Source of the DNA: an uncultured Spirochaetales bacterium | Lineage (GTDB): Bacteria > Spirochaetota > Spirochaetia > Sphaerochaetales > Sphaerochaetaceae | Direction: 5' to 3' | DNA: 64,000 nt | Assembly: GCA_949293595.1 (NCBI GenBank) | Contig: CASFDW010000001.1 | Span: 1 to 64,000 of the forward strand | Part shown: positions 8,864 to 17,780 of the stretch, in pieces | Layout: each line of letters starts with the position of its first letter | Position numbering within the stretch: the first letter of the stretch is position 1 | Translations under genes and position numbers: made by a program | The notes under the pieces: generated by a model | The model's database searches: none | The model's input: only the letters and a program-made list of their open reading frames with translations | What the model was told of the DNA's origin: nothing

Positions 8864-9629
8864 CCGTACGTCTCTCCTTTTTCGGACGCGTCTGCTTCCT
8901 GAGGCTCTGCCTGCCCGATAGAAGCCCGTCTATCTCATCCTTCTTAAGATTGCGCCATTGGCCGACCTCGAGATCGCCAAGCTCGACACACCCCACCCTT
9001 ATCCTCGTAAGGCTTTTGACATCGTATCCGAGAAAGGAGAATATCTTCCTTATCTCACGGTTCTTGCCCTCGGTAAGAGTGATCCTCAAAAAGAGCTTGG
9101 TTCTGGGAACGAAATCATATCTCTTTATCCTGTAAGGTTTCGGCATGTCTATATACAGGCCGTCAAGCGCTTTGTTGAGATCATCCACAGAAACCGGACG
9201 GTCGATCTTCACCAGATACTCCTTCTCTATCTCATATCTTGGGTGCATCATCGCATTAGCGAACTTCCCGTCGTTTGTGAAAAGGATGAGTCCGCTAGAC
9301 TCCTTGTCCAGACGTCCGACGTTGAAAAGAAGGTTGCTGTCCCTCATCGAAATCAGATCACGGGCATACATGGTCTCGTTCGGATCGTAGTTAGTGCATA
9401 CATAGCCCCTGGGCTTGTTCAAGGCGATATAGTAAAACTTGTCCGCCAGCTCGACGGTCTCCCCGTCGACCTGCACGATGTCGTCCATGCCGACCTTGAC
9501 CCCCATCTGCCTGACGACAACGTTGTTCACCATCACGCGTCCGGAGGCTATCAGCTCCTCCGAACCCCTTCTCGAGGCGACCCCGCATTTTGAAAGATAC
9601 GCCTGCAGGCGCATCGGGAAATCATTCAT
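8847..9629 (-). CDS. 23S rRNA pseudouridine synthase, RluB/RsuA family
   Basis: The enzyme isomerises a specific rRNA uridine to pseudouridine. An N-terminal S4 RNA-binding domain (RLQAYLSKCGVASRRGSEEL) precedes the catalytic domain, whose active Asp lies in NVGRLDKESSGLILFTNDG (about residue 108 of 260). The motifs EKEYLV and GKNREIRKIF are present. Neighbours scpA-scpB favour RluB (U2605 of 23S) over RsuA, but sequence alone does not settle this. I chose the ATG at 9629: GGAGAGG lies seven bases upstream, and it overlaps the scpB stop by eight bases, the same overlap as scpA/scpB. The frame stays open up to 9656. Confidence 0.9.
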   Translation of the reverse strand: MNDFPMRLQAYLSKCGVASRRGSEELIASGRVMVNNVVVRQMGVKVGMDDIVQVDGETVELADKFYYIALNKPRGYVCTNYDPNETMYARDLISMRDSNLLFNVGRLDKESSGLILFTNDGKFANAMMHPRYEIEKEYLVKIDRPVSVDDLNKALDGLYIDMPKPYRIKRYDFVPRTKLFLRITLTEGKNREIRKIFSFLGYDVKSLTRIRVGCVELGDLEVGQWRNLKKDEIDGLLSGRQSLRKQTRPKKERRTDGNRD

Positions 9630-10215
9630 CTTCATCCTCTCCGTTGTCATTGTCATCTTCTTCGTTTTCGTCCTTCTTGAACCTGAGCTGGTCGATCTCG
9701 CCGAGCTTGGGGAGATCGGCGATGCTCTTCAAGTTGAATTCTATCAGAAACTTACGGCTGGTTCCATACAGGCACGGATGTCCGGGTATATCCTTTCTGC
9801 CGATAACCTTGATATATTCCCTTTCCCTGAGTATGCGGACGATAGTGTCGCTGCTGACACCCCTGATCTTGTCGATCTCCTTCCTTGTTATGGGCTGGGA
9901 ATACGCTATGATGGACAATGTCTCGAGACTGGCCCTGCTGAGCCTTCTGTCGACCTTCCTGCCATAGCTTTTCCTGAGCCTGTCGTACAGGTCCGTGGCC
10001 GGTATGAATGTATAGTTGCCTTCTTCCTCGAGAAGGACGAGCCCACGGTTCTCATCCTGGCATATCTCCTTGATCTCCTTGAGGGCCGCCTTGACCTCGG
10101 GCATGCCCAGCCCCGTGAGATCGCATAGCCGTTCGTCCGTGACCGCTGCATTCTCCACATACAGCACAACCTCGACCAGCCGGGCGTTCTCGCTCATCAT
10201 CTTGGACCTACTCAT
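9622..10215 (-). CDS. scpB: segregation and condensation protein B
   Basis: ScpB forms the SMC-ScpA-ScpB condensin that organises and segregates chromosomes. The 197-residue protein contains two winged-helix domains, with the family signatures VEVVLYVENAAVTDERL, SRASLETLSIIAYSQPITRKEID and RGVSSDTIVRILREREYI. It ends in a very acidic tail (residues about 180-197, mostly E, D and N). The start at 10215 has GGAGG nine bases upstream and overlaps the scpA stop by eight bases. ATGs at 10224 and 10200 are alternatives. The partner scpA lies immediately upstream; no smc gene is in the window. Confidence 0.92.
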   Translation of the reverse strand: MSRSKMMSENARLVEVVLYVENAAVTDERLCDLTGLGMPEVKAALKEIKEICQDENRGLVLLEEEGNYTFIPATDLYDRLRKSYGRKVDRRLSRASLETLSIIAYSQPITRKEIDKIRGVSSDTIVRILREREYIKVIGRKDIPGHPCLYGTSRKFLIEFNLKSIADLPKLGEIDQLRFKKDENEEDDNDNGEDEDE

Positions 10216-11140
10216 CCTCGTCATCCTCCAGGTCGACCTCCTCCTCGTCGCCTATGAAGACATCATCGTCTTCCCCGTCATCCGCATCGAGGCTGTCGTC
10301 GACGAAGCCGGAGTCGTCCGGACGTATGTCCTCCTCGTCCGATCCCTTTTCAAGGATTTCGTCGTACTGCCTGTCGTAAAGCTCCGCAAGGTTCTCATCC
10401 CAATCCTGCGGACGCCGGAATATGTATATCTCCCCATCCGGCACATCCTGCCTGATAAGGATCATCTTATGCTTGGTCGCCTCCAGGATCGCCATGAATG
10501 AACAGATTATGTGCAACGGATTGTTGAAATCGATTATTATGTCGCTTATCGTTATCCTCTCGTTCGACTCGAGCAGTTCGTTTATCAAGGTGATCTTCTC
10601 ATTTACGGAGACCTCCTCGTAGATGTTGAACACCTTGCTCGGGCTCACTTTCTCAAGCAGGAGCCGGAATGTGGCGAACAGATCGTTTATCGTGACATCC
10701 TTGAAAAGCTCCTGGTCGTCGAACGGTACCATGAACGGATTGTCCTTCCTGGGAATATAGAACCTGTCTGTGGTGTTTCCGCTCAGAAGGTCCGTGTATT
10801 TCTTGAATTTCTGATATTCAATGAGCCTTTCGACGAGTTCCTGACGCGGATCCTCGTATTCCTCGTCGAACTCGACCTCAACAGGAAGGAGCATCCTGCT
10901 CTTGATCAGAAGAAGGTCCGCGGCGAGAAGATAGAAATCACTGACCTCCTCGATCTCGGCCTTGTTTGCATTTATGTATGCCAGGAACTGCTCGGTGATC
11001 TCGGCGATGGGGATGTCGTATATGTCGACCTTGTTTTCCTGAATGAGATACAAAAGCAGATCGAGGGGGCCTTCGAACTTCTCCCCCTTGAACTGCCATT
11101 TCTCCTTCTTCGCTGTCTCTCCGTTGTTCTGGCTCTGCAT
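10208..11140 (-). CDS. scpA: segregation and condensation protein A
   Basis: ScpA is the kleisin that bridges the SMC heads. The 310-residue protein has the N-terminal signature FEGPLDLLLYLIQENKVDIYDIPI, the helical segment YLLAADLLLIKSRMLLP and a C-terminal winged helix. An unusual strongly acidic tail of about 50 residues follows. The ATG at 11140 has no Shine-Dalgarno. A perfect extended -10 (TGT then TATAAT) ends eight bases before it, so it may be translated from a leaderless mRNA started just after recA. It is coupled to scpB by an 8-base overlap. Confidence 0.93.
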   Translation of the reverse strand: MQSQNNGETAKKEKWQFKGEKFEGPLDLLLYLIQENKVDIYDIPIAEITEQFLAYINANKAEIEEVSDFYLLAADLLLIKSRMLLPVEVEFDEEYEDPRQELVERLIEYQKFKKYTDLLSGNTTDRFYIPRKDNPFMVPFDDQELFKDVTINDLFATFRLLLEKVSPSKVFNIYEEVSVNEKITLINELLESNERITISDIIIDFNNPLHIICSFMAILEATKHKMILIRQDVPDGEIYIFRRPQDWDENLAELYDRQYDEILEKGSDEEDIRPDDSGFVDDSLDADDGEDDDVFIGDEEEVDLEDDEDE

Positions 11141-11148
11141 GACTAACG

Positions 11149-11157
11149 ATTATAACA
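11149..11157 (-). promoter_or_regulatory. extended -10 promoter of scpA
   Basis: Read on the minus strand, TGT followed by a perfect TATAAT (11154-11149) lies between the recA stop and the scpA ATG, with eight bases between the box and the ATG. No clear -35 is present, which is usual for extended -10 promoters. It would give scpA-scpB-rluB-cmk-rpsA a start independent of recA. Confidence 0.55.
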
Positions 11158-11174
11158 GTTTCGGTTTTTATTTG

Positions 11175-12209
11175 CTATTCGGTTTTTTTGGGAAACATGA
11201 TTTCCCTGAGCCTTGCATCCAATTCGGCAAGGAAATCCTTGTTCGAATCGAGATATTCCAATGTCTTGTCACGCCCCTGGCCTATCTTCTCGCCGTTGTA
11301 GCTGTACCACGCACCGGACTTCTCGATGAGGTTGTACTTCAGCGCGGCGTCGAGGATCGAGCCCGTGTAGCTGATTCCCGTTCCGAACATGAGGTCGAGC
11401 TCGCATTTCCTGAACGGAGGAGCGACCTTGTTCTTCACTATCTTGACCTTCACCCTGTTTCCCGAGATGTCGTCGCTGCTCTTGCCTATGCTCTCGCTCT
11501 TCCGCACATCCATCCTCACCGAGGCATAGAACTTGAGTGCGTTTCCTCCGGTGGTTGTCTCAGGATTGCCGAACATGACGCCGATCTTCATCCTGATCTG
11601 GTTGATGAAGATTATCGTGGTGTTGGCCTTGGAGAGTATGCCGGTGAGCTTCCTCAAAGCCTGGCTCATGAGCCTTGCCTGAAGGCCCATATGGCTGTCG
11701 CCCATGTCCCCTTCGATCTCGGCCTGCGGTGTGAGCGCCGCAACGGAGTCGATCACGATTATGTCGACAGCACCGCTTCTGACCAAAGACTCGGTGATTT
11801 CCAAGGCCTGTTCGCCGTTATCCGGCTGGCTTATCCAGAGCTCGTCGATGTTCACACCGAGGTTTTTTGCATAAACGGGGTCCAAGGCATGCTCGGCATC
11901 TATGAACGCCGCGATCCCGCCTTTCTTCTGCGCCTCCGCAATCGCATGGAGGGCCAGGGTTGTCTTGCCGCTTGATTCGGGGCCATAGATCTCGATGATC
12001 CTTCCCTTCGGGTAGCCTCCGACCCCGAGCGCCTCATCCAAAAGTATGCTTCCGGAAGGTATCACGTCTATGTCGAGGAAATCCTTGTTGTCCCCGAGAC
12101 GCATGAGCGACCCTTTTCCGAACTGCTTGTCGATCTGGAGCCTTGCCGCCTCCAGGGCCTCGTTCCTGCCTTTCAAATCCGTAGTGCTGTCTGAAGTGTT
12201 TTTTGCCAT
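11175..12209 (-). CDS. recA: recombinase RecA
   Basis: RecA forms filaments on single-stranded DNA for homologous recombination, and in many bacteria it promotes LexA cleavage. The 344-residue protein has Walker A GPESSGKT (76-83), Walker [13 protein letters not shown], the MAW motif near [19 protein letters not shown] and the DNA-binding loop [22 protein letters not shown]. The ATG at 12209 (MAKNTSDS) fits the family start. The frame continues upstream to 12359, but those residues are only dtd read in another frame. It lies 32 bases after dtd and upstream of scpA. I saw no obvious LexA-type operator directly before it. Confidence 0.97.
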   Translation of the reverse strand: MAKNTSDSTTDLKGRNEALEAARLQIDKQFGKGSLMRLGDNKDFLDIDVIPSGSILLDEALGVGGYPKGRIIEIYGPESSGKTTLALHAIAEAQKKGGIAAFIDAEHALDPVYAKNLGVNIDELWISQPDNGEQALEITESLVRSGAVDIIVIDSVAALTPQAEIEGDMGDSHMGLQARLMSQALRKLTGILSKANTTIIFINQIRMKIGVMFGNPETTTGGNALKFYASVRMDVRKSESIGKSSDDISGNRVKVKIVKNKVAPPFRKCELDLMFGTGISYTGSILDAALKYNLIEKSGAWYSYNGEKIGQGRDKTLEYLDSNKDFLAELDARLREIMFPKKTE

Positions 12210-12241
12210 ATCAAATGAATTCCTATACCTATCTAATCCTG

Positions 12242-12721
12242 TCAAGTGTCCGTGTGCCCAACTTTCCTGAAGCATCCAAGGTCCCTGCTGTCCAGAATGA
12301 AGGTCACCGGCCCCATGTTCCTGTAGCCGACCTCCATATGCGCACCGAAGACACCACACTGCACATTATAGCCCATGCCGGACAAAATGCTTATTCCTTT
12401 TTCGTAGATCCTTTTCGCGGTTCCCGGCTCCATGGCATGTGCGAAGTCAGGCCTGTTGCCGCGTGAAAGATCCGCGGCCAGCGTGAACTGGCTTATGAAA
12501 AGAATCCCCATGCGCTCCTTGTCGAGGCTGAGATTCATCTTTCCCGCATCATCCTCGAAAATCCTCAGCCGGACAAGTTTCTCGAGAAAGGGTGAAGTCA
12601 TCGATTCGTCATCGCCCTCCTCCACACCGAAATACACGAGCATGCCCTGGTCGATGCTTCCGGTCACGGTCCCTTCGACGCTTACACTGGCATCACGGAC
12701 CCGCTGTATGACCGCCCTCAT
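12242..12721 (-). CDS. dtd: D-aminoacyl-tRNA deacylase
   Basis: Dtd removes D-amino acids (and glycine mischarged on tRNA-Ala) from tRNAs, as translation quality control. The 159-residue protein starts with the typical [17 protein letters not shown]. It has the catalytic [17 protein letters not shown] segment and the Gly-cisPro element [11 protein letters not shown]. The start overlaps the rpe stop by four bases (ATGA). It forms a compact rpe-dtd-recA unit. Confidence 0.94.
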   Translation of the reverse strand: MRAVIQRVRDASVSVEGTVTGSIDQGMLVYFGVEEGDDESMTSPFLEKLVRLRIFEDDAGKMNLSLDKERMGILFISQFTLAADLSRGNRPDFAHAMEPGTAKRIYEKGISILSGMGYNVQCGVFGAHMEVGYRNMGPVTFILDSRDLGCFRKVGHTDT

Positions 12722-13392
12722 AAGGCACCGCCCGCGGTTTCAAGCAGATTCTCCACGAATGCTGCGGGATCCGGACTGGAGAAGAAGGCAGAGCCTGTCA
12801 CAACCATGTCAACACCAGCCTTGGCCACAATATGTACGGTGTTTTCGTTTATCCCTCCGTCCACGTTGATGAGGTACTGGTACCCCTCCCTTCTCCTGAT
12901 GCTGTCCAGTTGCCCGATCTTTCTGGAGGAATACCTGATGAACTTCTGTCCCCCGAAGCCAGGATCAACGCTCATGACAAGGACGTAGTCGACCATGTCG
13001 AGGACCGGTACGATCTCCTCGACCGGAGTTGCAGGATTGATCGCAACACCGGCCTCCTTTCCCTCCTCCTTTATCATTGCAAGACACCTGTGGAGATGCC
13101 GTGTTGCCTCCTGATGGACCGTGATTATGTCCGACCCGGCCTCGGCAAACTGCCTTATGTACCTTTCCGGCTCCATTATCATCAGATGGGTGTCAAAGAC
13201 AAGGTCCGTCCTTTTCCTCAGATCCCCTATGTATTTGGGACCGAAGGTGATGTTCGGAACGAACATGCCGTCCATCACGTCCAGATGCACGTAGTCCGCT
13301 CCGCTCTGGCTTATTTTCTCAAGCGCGGAAACCGGGTCCGAGAAATCGGATGCCAGGATGCTGGGGCTGACAAGAAGAGAATTTTCTTTCAT
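12718..13392 (-). CDS. rpe: ribulose-phosphate 3-epimerase
   Basis: This enzyme interconverts ribulose 5-phosphate and xylulose 5-phosphate in the non-oxidative pentose phosphate pathway. The 224-residue TIM barrel shows SPSILASDF, the metal-binding HLDVMDGMFVPNITFGP, THLMIMEPERYI and MSVDPGFGGQKF, and ends with VDGGINENT. I chose the ATG at 13392 (MKENSLLVSPSILA), which matches family starts; ATGs at 13398 and 13410 are possible. There is no Shine-Dalgarno. An extended -10 (TGT-TATATT) ends eight bases upstream, suggesting a leaderless message. Confidence 0.94.
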   Translation of the reverse strand: MKENSLLVSPSILASDFSDPVSALEKISQSGADYVHLDVMDGMFVPNITFGPKYIGDLRKRTDLVFDTHLMIMEPERYIRQFAEAGSDIITVHQEATRHLHRCLAMIKEEGKEAGVAINPATPVEEIVPVLDMVDYVLVMSVDPGFGGQKFIRYSSRKIGQLDSIRRREGYQYLINVDGGINENTVHIVAKAGVDMVVTGSAFFSSPDPAAFVENLLETAGGAL

Positions 13393-13400
13393 GTCCATAG

Positions 13401-13409
13401 AATATAACA
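13401..13409 (-). promoter_or_regulatory. extended -10 promoter of rpe
   Basis: On the minus strand TGT precedes TATATT (13406-13401), ending eight bases before the rpe ATG. The arrangement is the same as at scpA. No good -35 at 17 bases is seen. It would drive rpe-dtd-recA. Confidence 0.5.
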
Positions 13410-13455
13410 TAGAAACGATGTTTTATAAACAAGCTTCGGCCATATCCCTTGATTT

Positions 13456-13467
13456 CACCTGCAGGTG
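13456..13467. repeat. 12-bp palindrome in the rpe/greA intergenic region
   Basis: CACCTGCAGGTG is a perfect inverted repeat lying nine bases upstream of the proposed greA -35 box and between the divergent rpe and greA promoters. It is a candidate regulator binding site. No regulator is identified. Confidence 0.4.
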
Positions 13468-13476
13468 CATTATGAT

Positions 13477-13505
13477 TTGCATTCCGGAAAATTTTGTGCT
13501 ATATT
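13477..13505 (+). promoter_or_regulatory. promoter of greA
   Basis: A -35-like TTGCAT (13477-13482), a 17-base spacer ending in TGC, and TATATT (13500-13505) form a good sigma-70 promoter with an extended -10. Transcription would begin near 13512, giving a leader of about 90 bases. That leader contains a short hairpin (AACCG 13543-13547 with CGGTT 13556-13560) followed by a T-rich run, possibly an attenuator. Confidence 0.6.
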
Positions 13506-13601
13506 CAGTGATGGAGAATATTTTGGACTTTCCGAGCAGATGAACCGATTCTGCCCGGTTTTCTTTTTCTCTGAACCTTGCAAATCATGGAGGTGTTTTT
13601 C

Positions 13602-16337
13602 ATGGATCTCAAATCAATTGTTCAGGAAGAAAAGGCACTTGGGAAAAACCCGTGCATGCAATACAGGGTCTCCTCGTTCGAGGAGGTCGACAAATCCCTC
13701 TTCTCCAAGAAAAAAACCGACGAGGCCCTTCTGGAGACAAGGCAGGAGGCCATACAGATGTTCCAGAACGACGAGCAGGGCACGAACATAATGCTCCACT
13801 ACATCGCCGGAAGGATCAAGCTCGAGCTCAGGCCGCATGAATTCAACATGGACCTCAACAACACGCTTCTCAGCTTCTACGACGCAAGGAACTGGGATGT
13901 CGTCAGGCATCTGGGTGAACTGATAGTCTCGAAATCCTCCAATCCCCTTGCATACCGCATCCTCGGCGACGTCGCGCACGAGGACGGCGACGATGCGAAG
14001 ATGTGGAGGTACTACGAGCGCTATGTCTCGATCGACAACAGGGACAAGGACATAATCATACAGGTTGCGAAGCACTACGACGAGACCGGGGAGAAGAAGC
14101 TGGCCGCAAAATTCTTCCAGAGGGGCATTCTGCGCCTCGACGTCCTCGACGACCAGGCCAAGATATCATCCGTGTTCTCAGCGATGATCGCCAACGGAAG
14201 GACGGACTTCCCGTTCTTCTTCTCCTTCGCCTCGCGCGTCCAGGAAAGCGACGCCATGTTCGCGCTCGGACTCTACAAGCAGATACTCGGGGCATTGAAC
14301 AAGGAGAAGGCGGAACTCGACAAGGACAAGGAGACGAAGGTCAGCGAAAGCAGGAAGAACCTCGACAACATAATCCTCGTTCTAAGGGACATACTTTCCA
14401 TCAGGCCGGACGAGGACGGCATGAGGGATGCGCTTGTCTCATGCCTGCGTCAGAAGTACAGCGGCTCGTCAAGGCTCGGTGAATGTCTGAAGAAATACAA
14501 TTTCAGAAAATGCGCGGACATCATCTCCTGCCTGGACGAATTCGAGAAGGAGATATCGTACTCAAAGGGCACGTACGTCTACCAGAAGGCGACCAGGCGC
14601 GTCGGGCTCATCATCGCGATAGACAACGACAACGTGACCGTGCGCTACTCCGGAACGGAGGAGCCGCAGGTAATATGGCTCGAAAGCGCGTTCAACGCCC
14701 TGGTACCCCTTTCCAACCAGAACATCAAGGCGATAAAGAAGGGCGTCCCCGCAGCAAGGATCAAGGCAAAGATCGAGGGGGAAGGAGGAGCCGCCTGGCT
14801 TGTCCGCACACTCCTCTATTCCGCCGACAACAACAGATGCTGCCTCAAGGACATGAAGAACGAGGTCGTACCACAGATCCTTTCCGAGGACGATTGGAAG
14901 AGGATCGTCGACCAGATCAAGGCCGAGCTCCGCAGGAACGAGTATGTGCGCACGATCCCCGGTCCCACCGAATACTACGAGCTGACCGCTTATCCGAGCA
15001 CTCCGGAGGAGAAGATGCTTTATTTCTTCAAGACCGCCCACAATTTCTATGACAAGTGCGCATGCCTGCTCGAAGGATACAAGAGCAAGGAGATCGACCG
15101 CGATTCCGACAGCATGCTTGAAATGGCGGAGTTCTTCTCATCGATCCTCGAAAAGAACACTGCACCATCGGACGAGATCCTGTCGTCATGCATAGTCCTC
15201 GAGATCGTCACAGAAAACGGCGACATCAACGTACAGGTTGTCAGGAGCTTCGAGGAGGAATACAGGAAGCTTTCGATCGAGGAAAGGGTCGAGGCGTTCA
15301 GCCACATGCAGGGGGTCGTGCTCAAGAAGACGTTCGTGGACAGGATAGTCAAGGTCGACAGATTTGCAGCGGATACTCTGGTCGAGCTCATCCCCTACTA
15401 CATCACCTATGTTCCAGAGAAGCTCAAGAGGCTCAACAAGGGGCGCGACTACTACGACTATCTGAAGAAGGTCTTCGAGTTCTACAGGGAGAACCTCCAG
15501 GAATTCGTCTTCTTCATGGTAGAGGTGGAACCTGAGGACCTCAAGAAGATCGGGATGACAGTCCAGGACCTCACCAAGACGGAGCTCATGGCGCTTTCCT
15601 ATGCATCGAAGCTTCCCGACGTCGCTGAAAACCGGAAGCTTGTGAAGGCGCTCAAGAAGGAGCTTCTGGAACTTGGTAAGGCATATTCGCTCATTGCGGC
15701 AGCGGGCGACGACGAGAAGAACGAGCTCAAGGCCGTGATCCTGTTCAACGAGGGGCTGGACACCGAGGAGAAGAACGGGCTCAGGAAGGCGCTTGTCAAC
15801 AAGTGGCCGGACATCGCCGAGGAGAAGAAGGCCGAGGGCGAAAAGGTCGTTAGGACAATCTCCGGTTTCCTCTGTCTCTCGTCCAGCTACGACAGGAAAC
15901 AGGCGGAGCTCAAGCAGATAAACACGGTGGACATGCCGAACATACTCAAGGAGATCAACACCGCACGCGAACTCGGTGACCTGAGGGAGAACAGCGAATA
16001 CCAGTATGCAAAGGAGCACAAGAGGGAGCTGGAAAGGCGTGTCGCAGAGCTCAACCGCGACCTGAACACCGTAAGGATCGTCACAAGGGAGGATGTGCTC
16101 GGTGACATGGTCGGCTTCGGCACCAGGGTGCTGCTCCACGACAATGCATCAGACGAGGACATCAGCTACACCTTCCTCGGGCGCTGGGAGAGCAACCCCG
16201 GCGAGGGAATCATCGATTTCAACGCCCCTCTAGGACAGAATCTTGTAAACAGGAAGGTCGGTGAGCGTGTCGTGTTCAGCATCAACAACCGCAGCTACGA
16301 CTATCTGATCAAGAAGATCGAGATTGTGGATTTCTGA
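13602..16337 (+). CDS. greA: transcript cleavage factor GreA with giant N-terminal extension
   Basis: GreA rescues backtracked RNA polymerase by stimulating transcript cleavage through its secondary channel. Only the last 140 or so residues of this 911-residue protein are GreA. They comprise a coiled coil whose tip keeps the catalytic acidic pair (ARELGDLRENSEYQYAKEHK, equal to Asp41/Glu44 of E. coli) and the FKBP-like C-domain. The first 770 residues are helical. They begin with TPR-like repeats (LAYRILGDVAHEDGDDAKMWRYYERY) and include a beta-rich patch near residues 325-380. Long GreA proteins of this kind are known in Treponema and Borrelia. The ATG at 13602 has GGAGG eight bases upstream. 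A terminator follows directly. Confidence 0.92.
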   Translation: MDLKSIVQEEKALGKNPCMQYRVSSFEEVDKSLFSKKKTDEALLETRQEAIQMFQNDEQGTNIMLHYIAGRIKLELRPHEFNMDLNNTLLSFYDARNWDVVRHLGELIVSKSSNPLAYRILGDVAHEDGDDAKMWRYYERYVSIDNRDKDIIIQVAKHYDETGEKKLAAKFFQRGILRLDVLDDQAKISSVFSAMIANGRTDFPFFFSFASRVQESDAMFALGLYKQILGALNKEKAELDKDKETKVSESRKNLDNIILVLRDILSIRPDEDGMRDALVSCLRQKYSGSSRLGECLKKYNFRKCADIISCLDEFEKEISYSKGTYVYQKATRRVGLIIAIDNDNVTVRYSGTEEPQVIWLESAFNALVPLSNQNIKAIKKGVPAARIKAKIEGEGGAAWLVRTLLYSADNNRCCLKDMKNEVVPQILSEDDWKRIVDQIKAELRRNEYVRTIPGPTEYYELTAYPSTPEEKMLYFFKTAHNFYDKCACLLEGYKSKEIDRDSDSMLEMAEFFSSILEKNTAPSDEILSSCIVLEIVTENGDINVQVVRSFEEEYRKLSIEERVEAFSHMQGVVLKKTFVDRIVKVDRFAADTLVELIPYYITYVPEKLKRLNKGRDYYDYLKKVFEFYRENLQEFVFFMVEVEPEDLKKIGMTVQDLTKTELMALSYASKLPDVAENRKLVKALKKELLELGKAYSLIAAAGDDEKNELKAVILFNEGLDTEEKNGLRKALVNKWPDIAEEKKAEGEKVVRTISGFLCLSSSYDRKQAELKQINTVDMPNILKEINTARELGDLRENSEYQYAKEHKRELERRVAELNRDLNTVRIVTREDVLGDMVGFGTRVLLHDNASDEDISYTFLGRWESNPGEGIIDFNAPLGQNLVNRKVGERVVFSINNRSYDYLIKKIEIVDF

Positions 16338-17780
16338 TCAAGGCCCCGTACGACGGGGCTTTTTCATTGCCAGGCATATGCCAAAAGACAGTGCAAGAGG
16401 TATGAGATACATCGTCATGCACACGGCTGCGGTGGCAGGCTTCGACCCAAGCACAAAATACATGTTTGTCCCCGATACCAGGTATGCAACGCAGAATACC
16501 AGCTCGGGAAGGCATGCTGCCAGCGCCTTTGAAAAAGACGATGCAAGCACCTTCCTGCCTCCGCCGTATGCTGCAAGGCATGCAGCCAGGCAGCATAGAT
16601 TTGAAAAAGTATAGGTGAGCGCACCGGCATACATTCCGGATCCGGAGACAAGCATCACCGCATAGGAGAAAACAAGCTGGCACAGCAGCACCGTCCTGAC
16701 CTTTTTCTCCTCCCCGTCGACGAACATGAGCCGCTCAAGGATCGAGAACACCATCAGAAAGAACGCACCGGGGACCATAAGGGTCAGAAATGAGGATGTA
16801 ACGAGCGCATCCTCCACGTCGTACCTTCCTCCGGAGAAAAGGAATATGCATATCTCGCCACCGAATGAAAGGAACGCACATGACACGACAATCATGAAAA
16901 ATGATGAGAGGAAGAAAACCTTCCCGATCTCCTTGTCCCTTTCCTTCCCGCCGAGTCTGGACAGGCTCGGAAGAAAGAAGCTGTTCACATAAGACAGCAG
17001 GAATCCGTACGGAAGCATCACAAGCAGATAAGCGTTGGAAAAAAACGTTGTACTCCCGACATGTCTTGTCGAGGAAAGGAAATAAGGGAAACTGACAAGT
17101 ACGGAAAGCACCAGCACCGCGAGATTGGACATGTACGGTCCGATGAACCTCCTGTCGGGCCGGAGCACCGGTCTGATCCCCTTTCCCACCGCAAACAGGA
17201 CGGTTGATGCCGATATGAGGAACGCTATTGACGAGAGAAGCATCGCCACAGGGAAGGAAAGCACACCGGATCTTTTCTGCAAAACCACGAGCAGGACAAC
17301 CGAAAGCACCGACTGCACGAGAGGAAGCAGGTTTGCTGCCACTGCCCTGCGTTCTGCCATCAGCACACCGGCAAGCGATGAGGAGAGCGAATAAAAGAAA
17401 AGAAAAAGGAAAAAAAGGAGCAGCATCCACGTACCTTGGCGCACCAGATGTTCCCCGAAAGAGGAAAAGCGCATAACAAGAAGTGCAATGGGTAATCCGA
17501 GGATGAGCACGCCCGCGAGGAAAAAAGCGTGGACGAGGATTATGTTGCCGACGACGACGTTCCTGCCAACACGGCCCGTGCGGGTTATGACGGCTATGTT
17601 TCCCGTACCCTCCTCAAGGCATTTGCGTGCCTGGTTCGGAACGCCGAACGTGTAGTTCAGAAGATCCGCCTGCGCACCGGTTCCGAAGAGGAAGGCGCAG
17701 AGCATGCTCCTTACAAGCCCGAGCAGGCGCGAGGCCACGGTCATGAGCGCGACCGCCGCCTTTTCCTTCCTACTTTCCAT
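16338..17780 (-). CDS. murJ: lipid II flippase MurJ-like protein (MviN family)
   Basis: MurJ-type proteins flip the peptidoglycan precursor lipid II across the inner membrane. The 480-residue protein has about 13-14 hydrophobic segments and the family start ASRLLGLVRSMLCAFLFGTGAQADLLN...VPNQARKCLEEG, keeping Arg, Asp and Arg residues around the central cavity. After LEEG it departs from the usual EGALxxAFxPV segment and is about 25-30 residues shorter than typical members. The ATG at 17780 follows AAAGG and overlaps the tgt stop by eleven bases; the longer frame begins with TTG at 17792. Its last codons contain the greA terminator hairpin. It is the final gene of the long rimP-murJ unit. Confidence 0.85.
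   Translation of the reverse strand: MESRKEKAAVALMTVASRLLGLVRSMLCAFLFGTGAQADLLNYTFGVPNQARKCLEEGTGNIAVITRTGRVGRNVVVGNIILVHAFFLAGVLILGLPIALLVMRFSSFGEHLVRQGTWMLLLFFLFLFFYSLSSSLAGVLMAERRAVAANLLPLVQSVLSVVLLVVLQKRSGVLSFPVAMLLSSIAFLISASTVLFAVGKGIRPVLRPDRRFIGPYMSNLAVLVLSVLVSFPYFLSSTRHVGSTTFFSNAYLLVMLPYGFLLSYVNSFFLPSLSRLGGKERDKEIGKVFFLSSFFMIVVSCAFLSFGGEICIFLFSGGRYDVEDALVTSSFLTLMVPGAFFLMVFSILERLMFVDGEEKKVRTVLLCQLVFSYAVMLVSGSGMYAGALTYTFSNLCCLAACLAAYGGGRKVLASSFSKALAACLPELVFCVAYLVSGTNMYFVLGSKPATAAVCMTMYLIPLALSFGICLAMKKPRRTGP
16341..16364 (+). terminator. greA intrinsic terminator inside the end of murJ
   Basis: GCCCCGT (16343-16349), loop ACG, and ACGGGGC (16353-16359) form a 7-bp GC-rich stem followed by TTTTT. 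It lies six bases past the greA stop. The convergent murJ gene reads through it as its last seven codons, so the coding end and terminator are constrained together. Confidence 0.85.
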
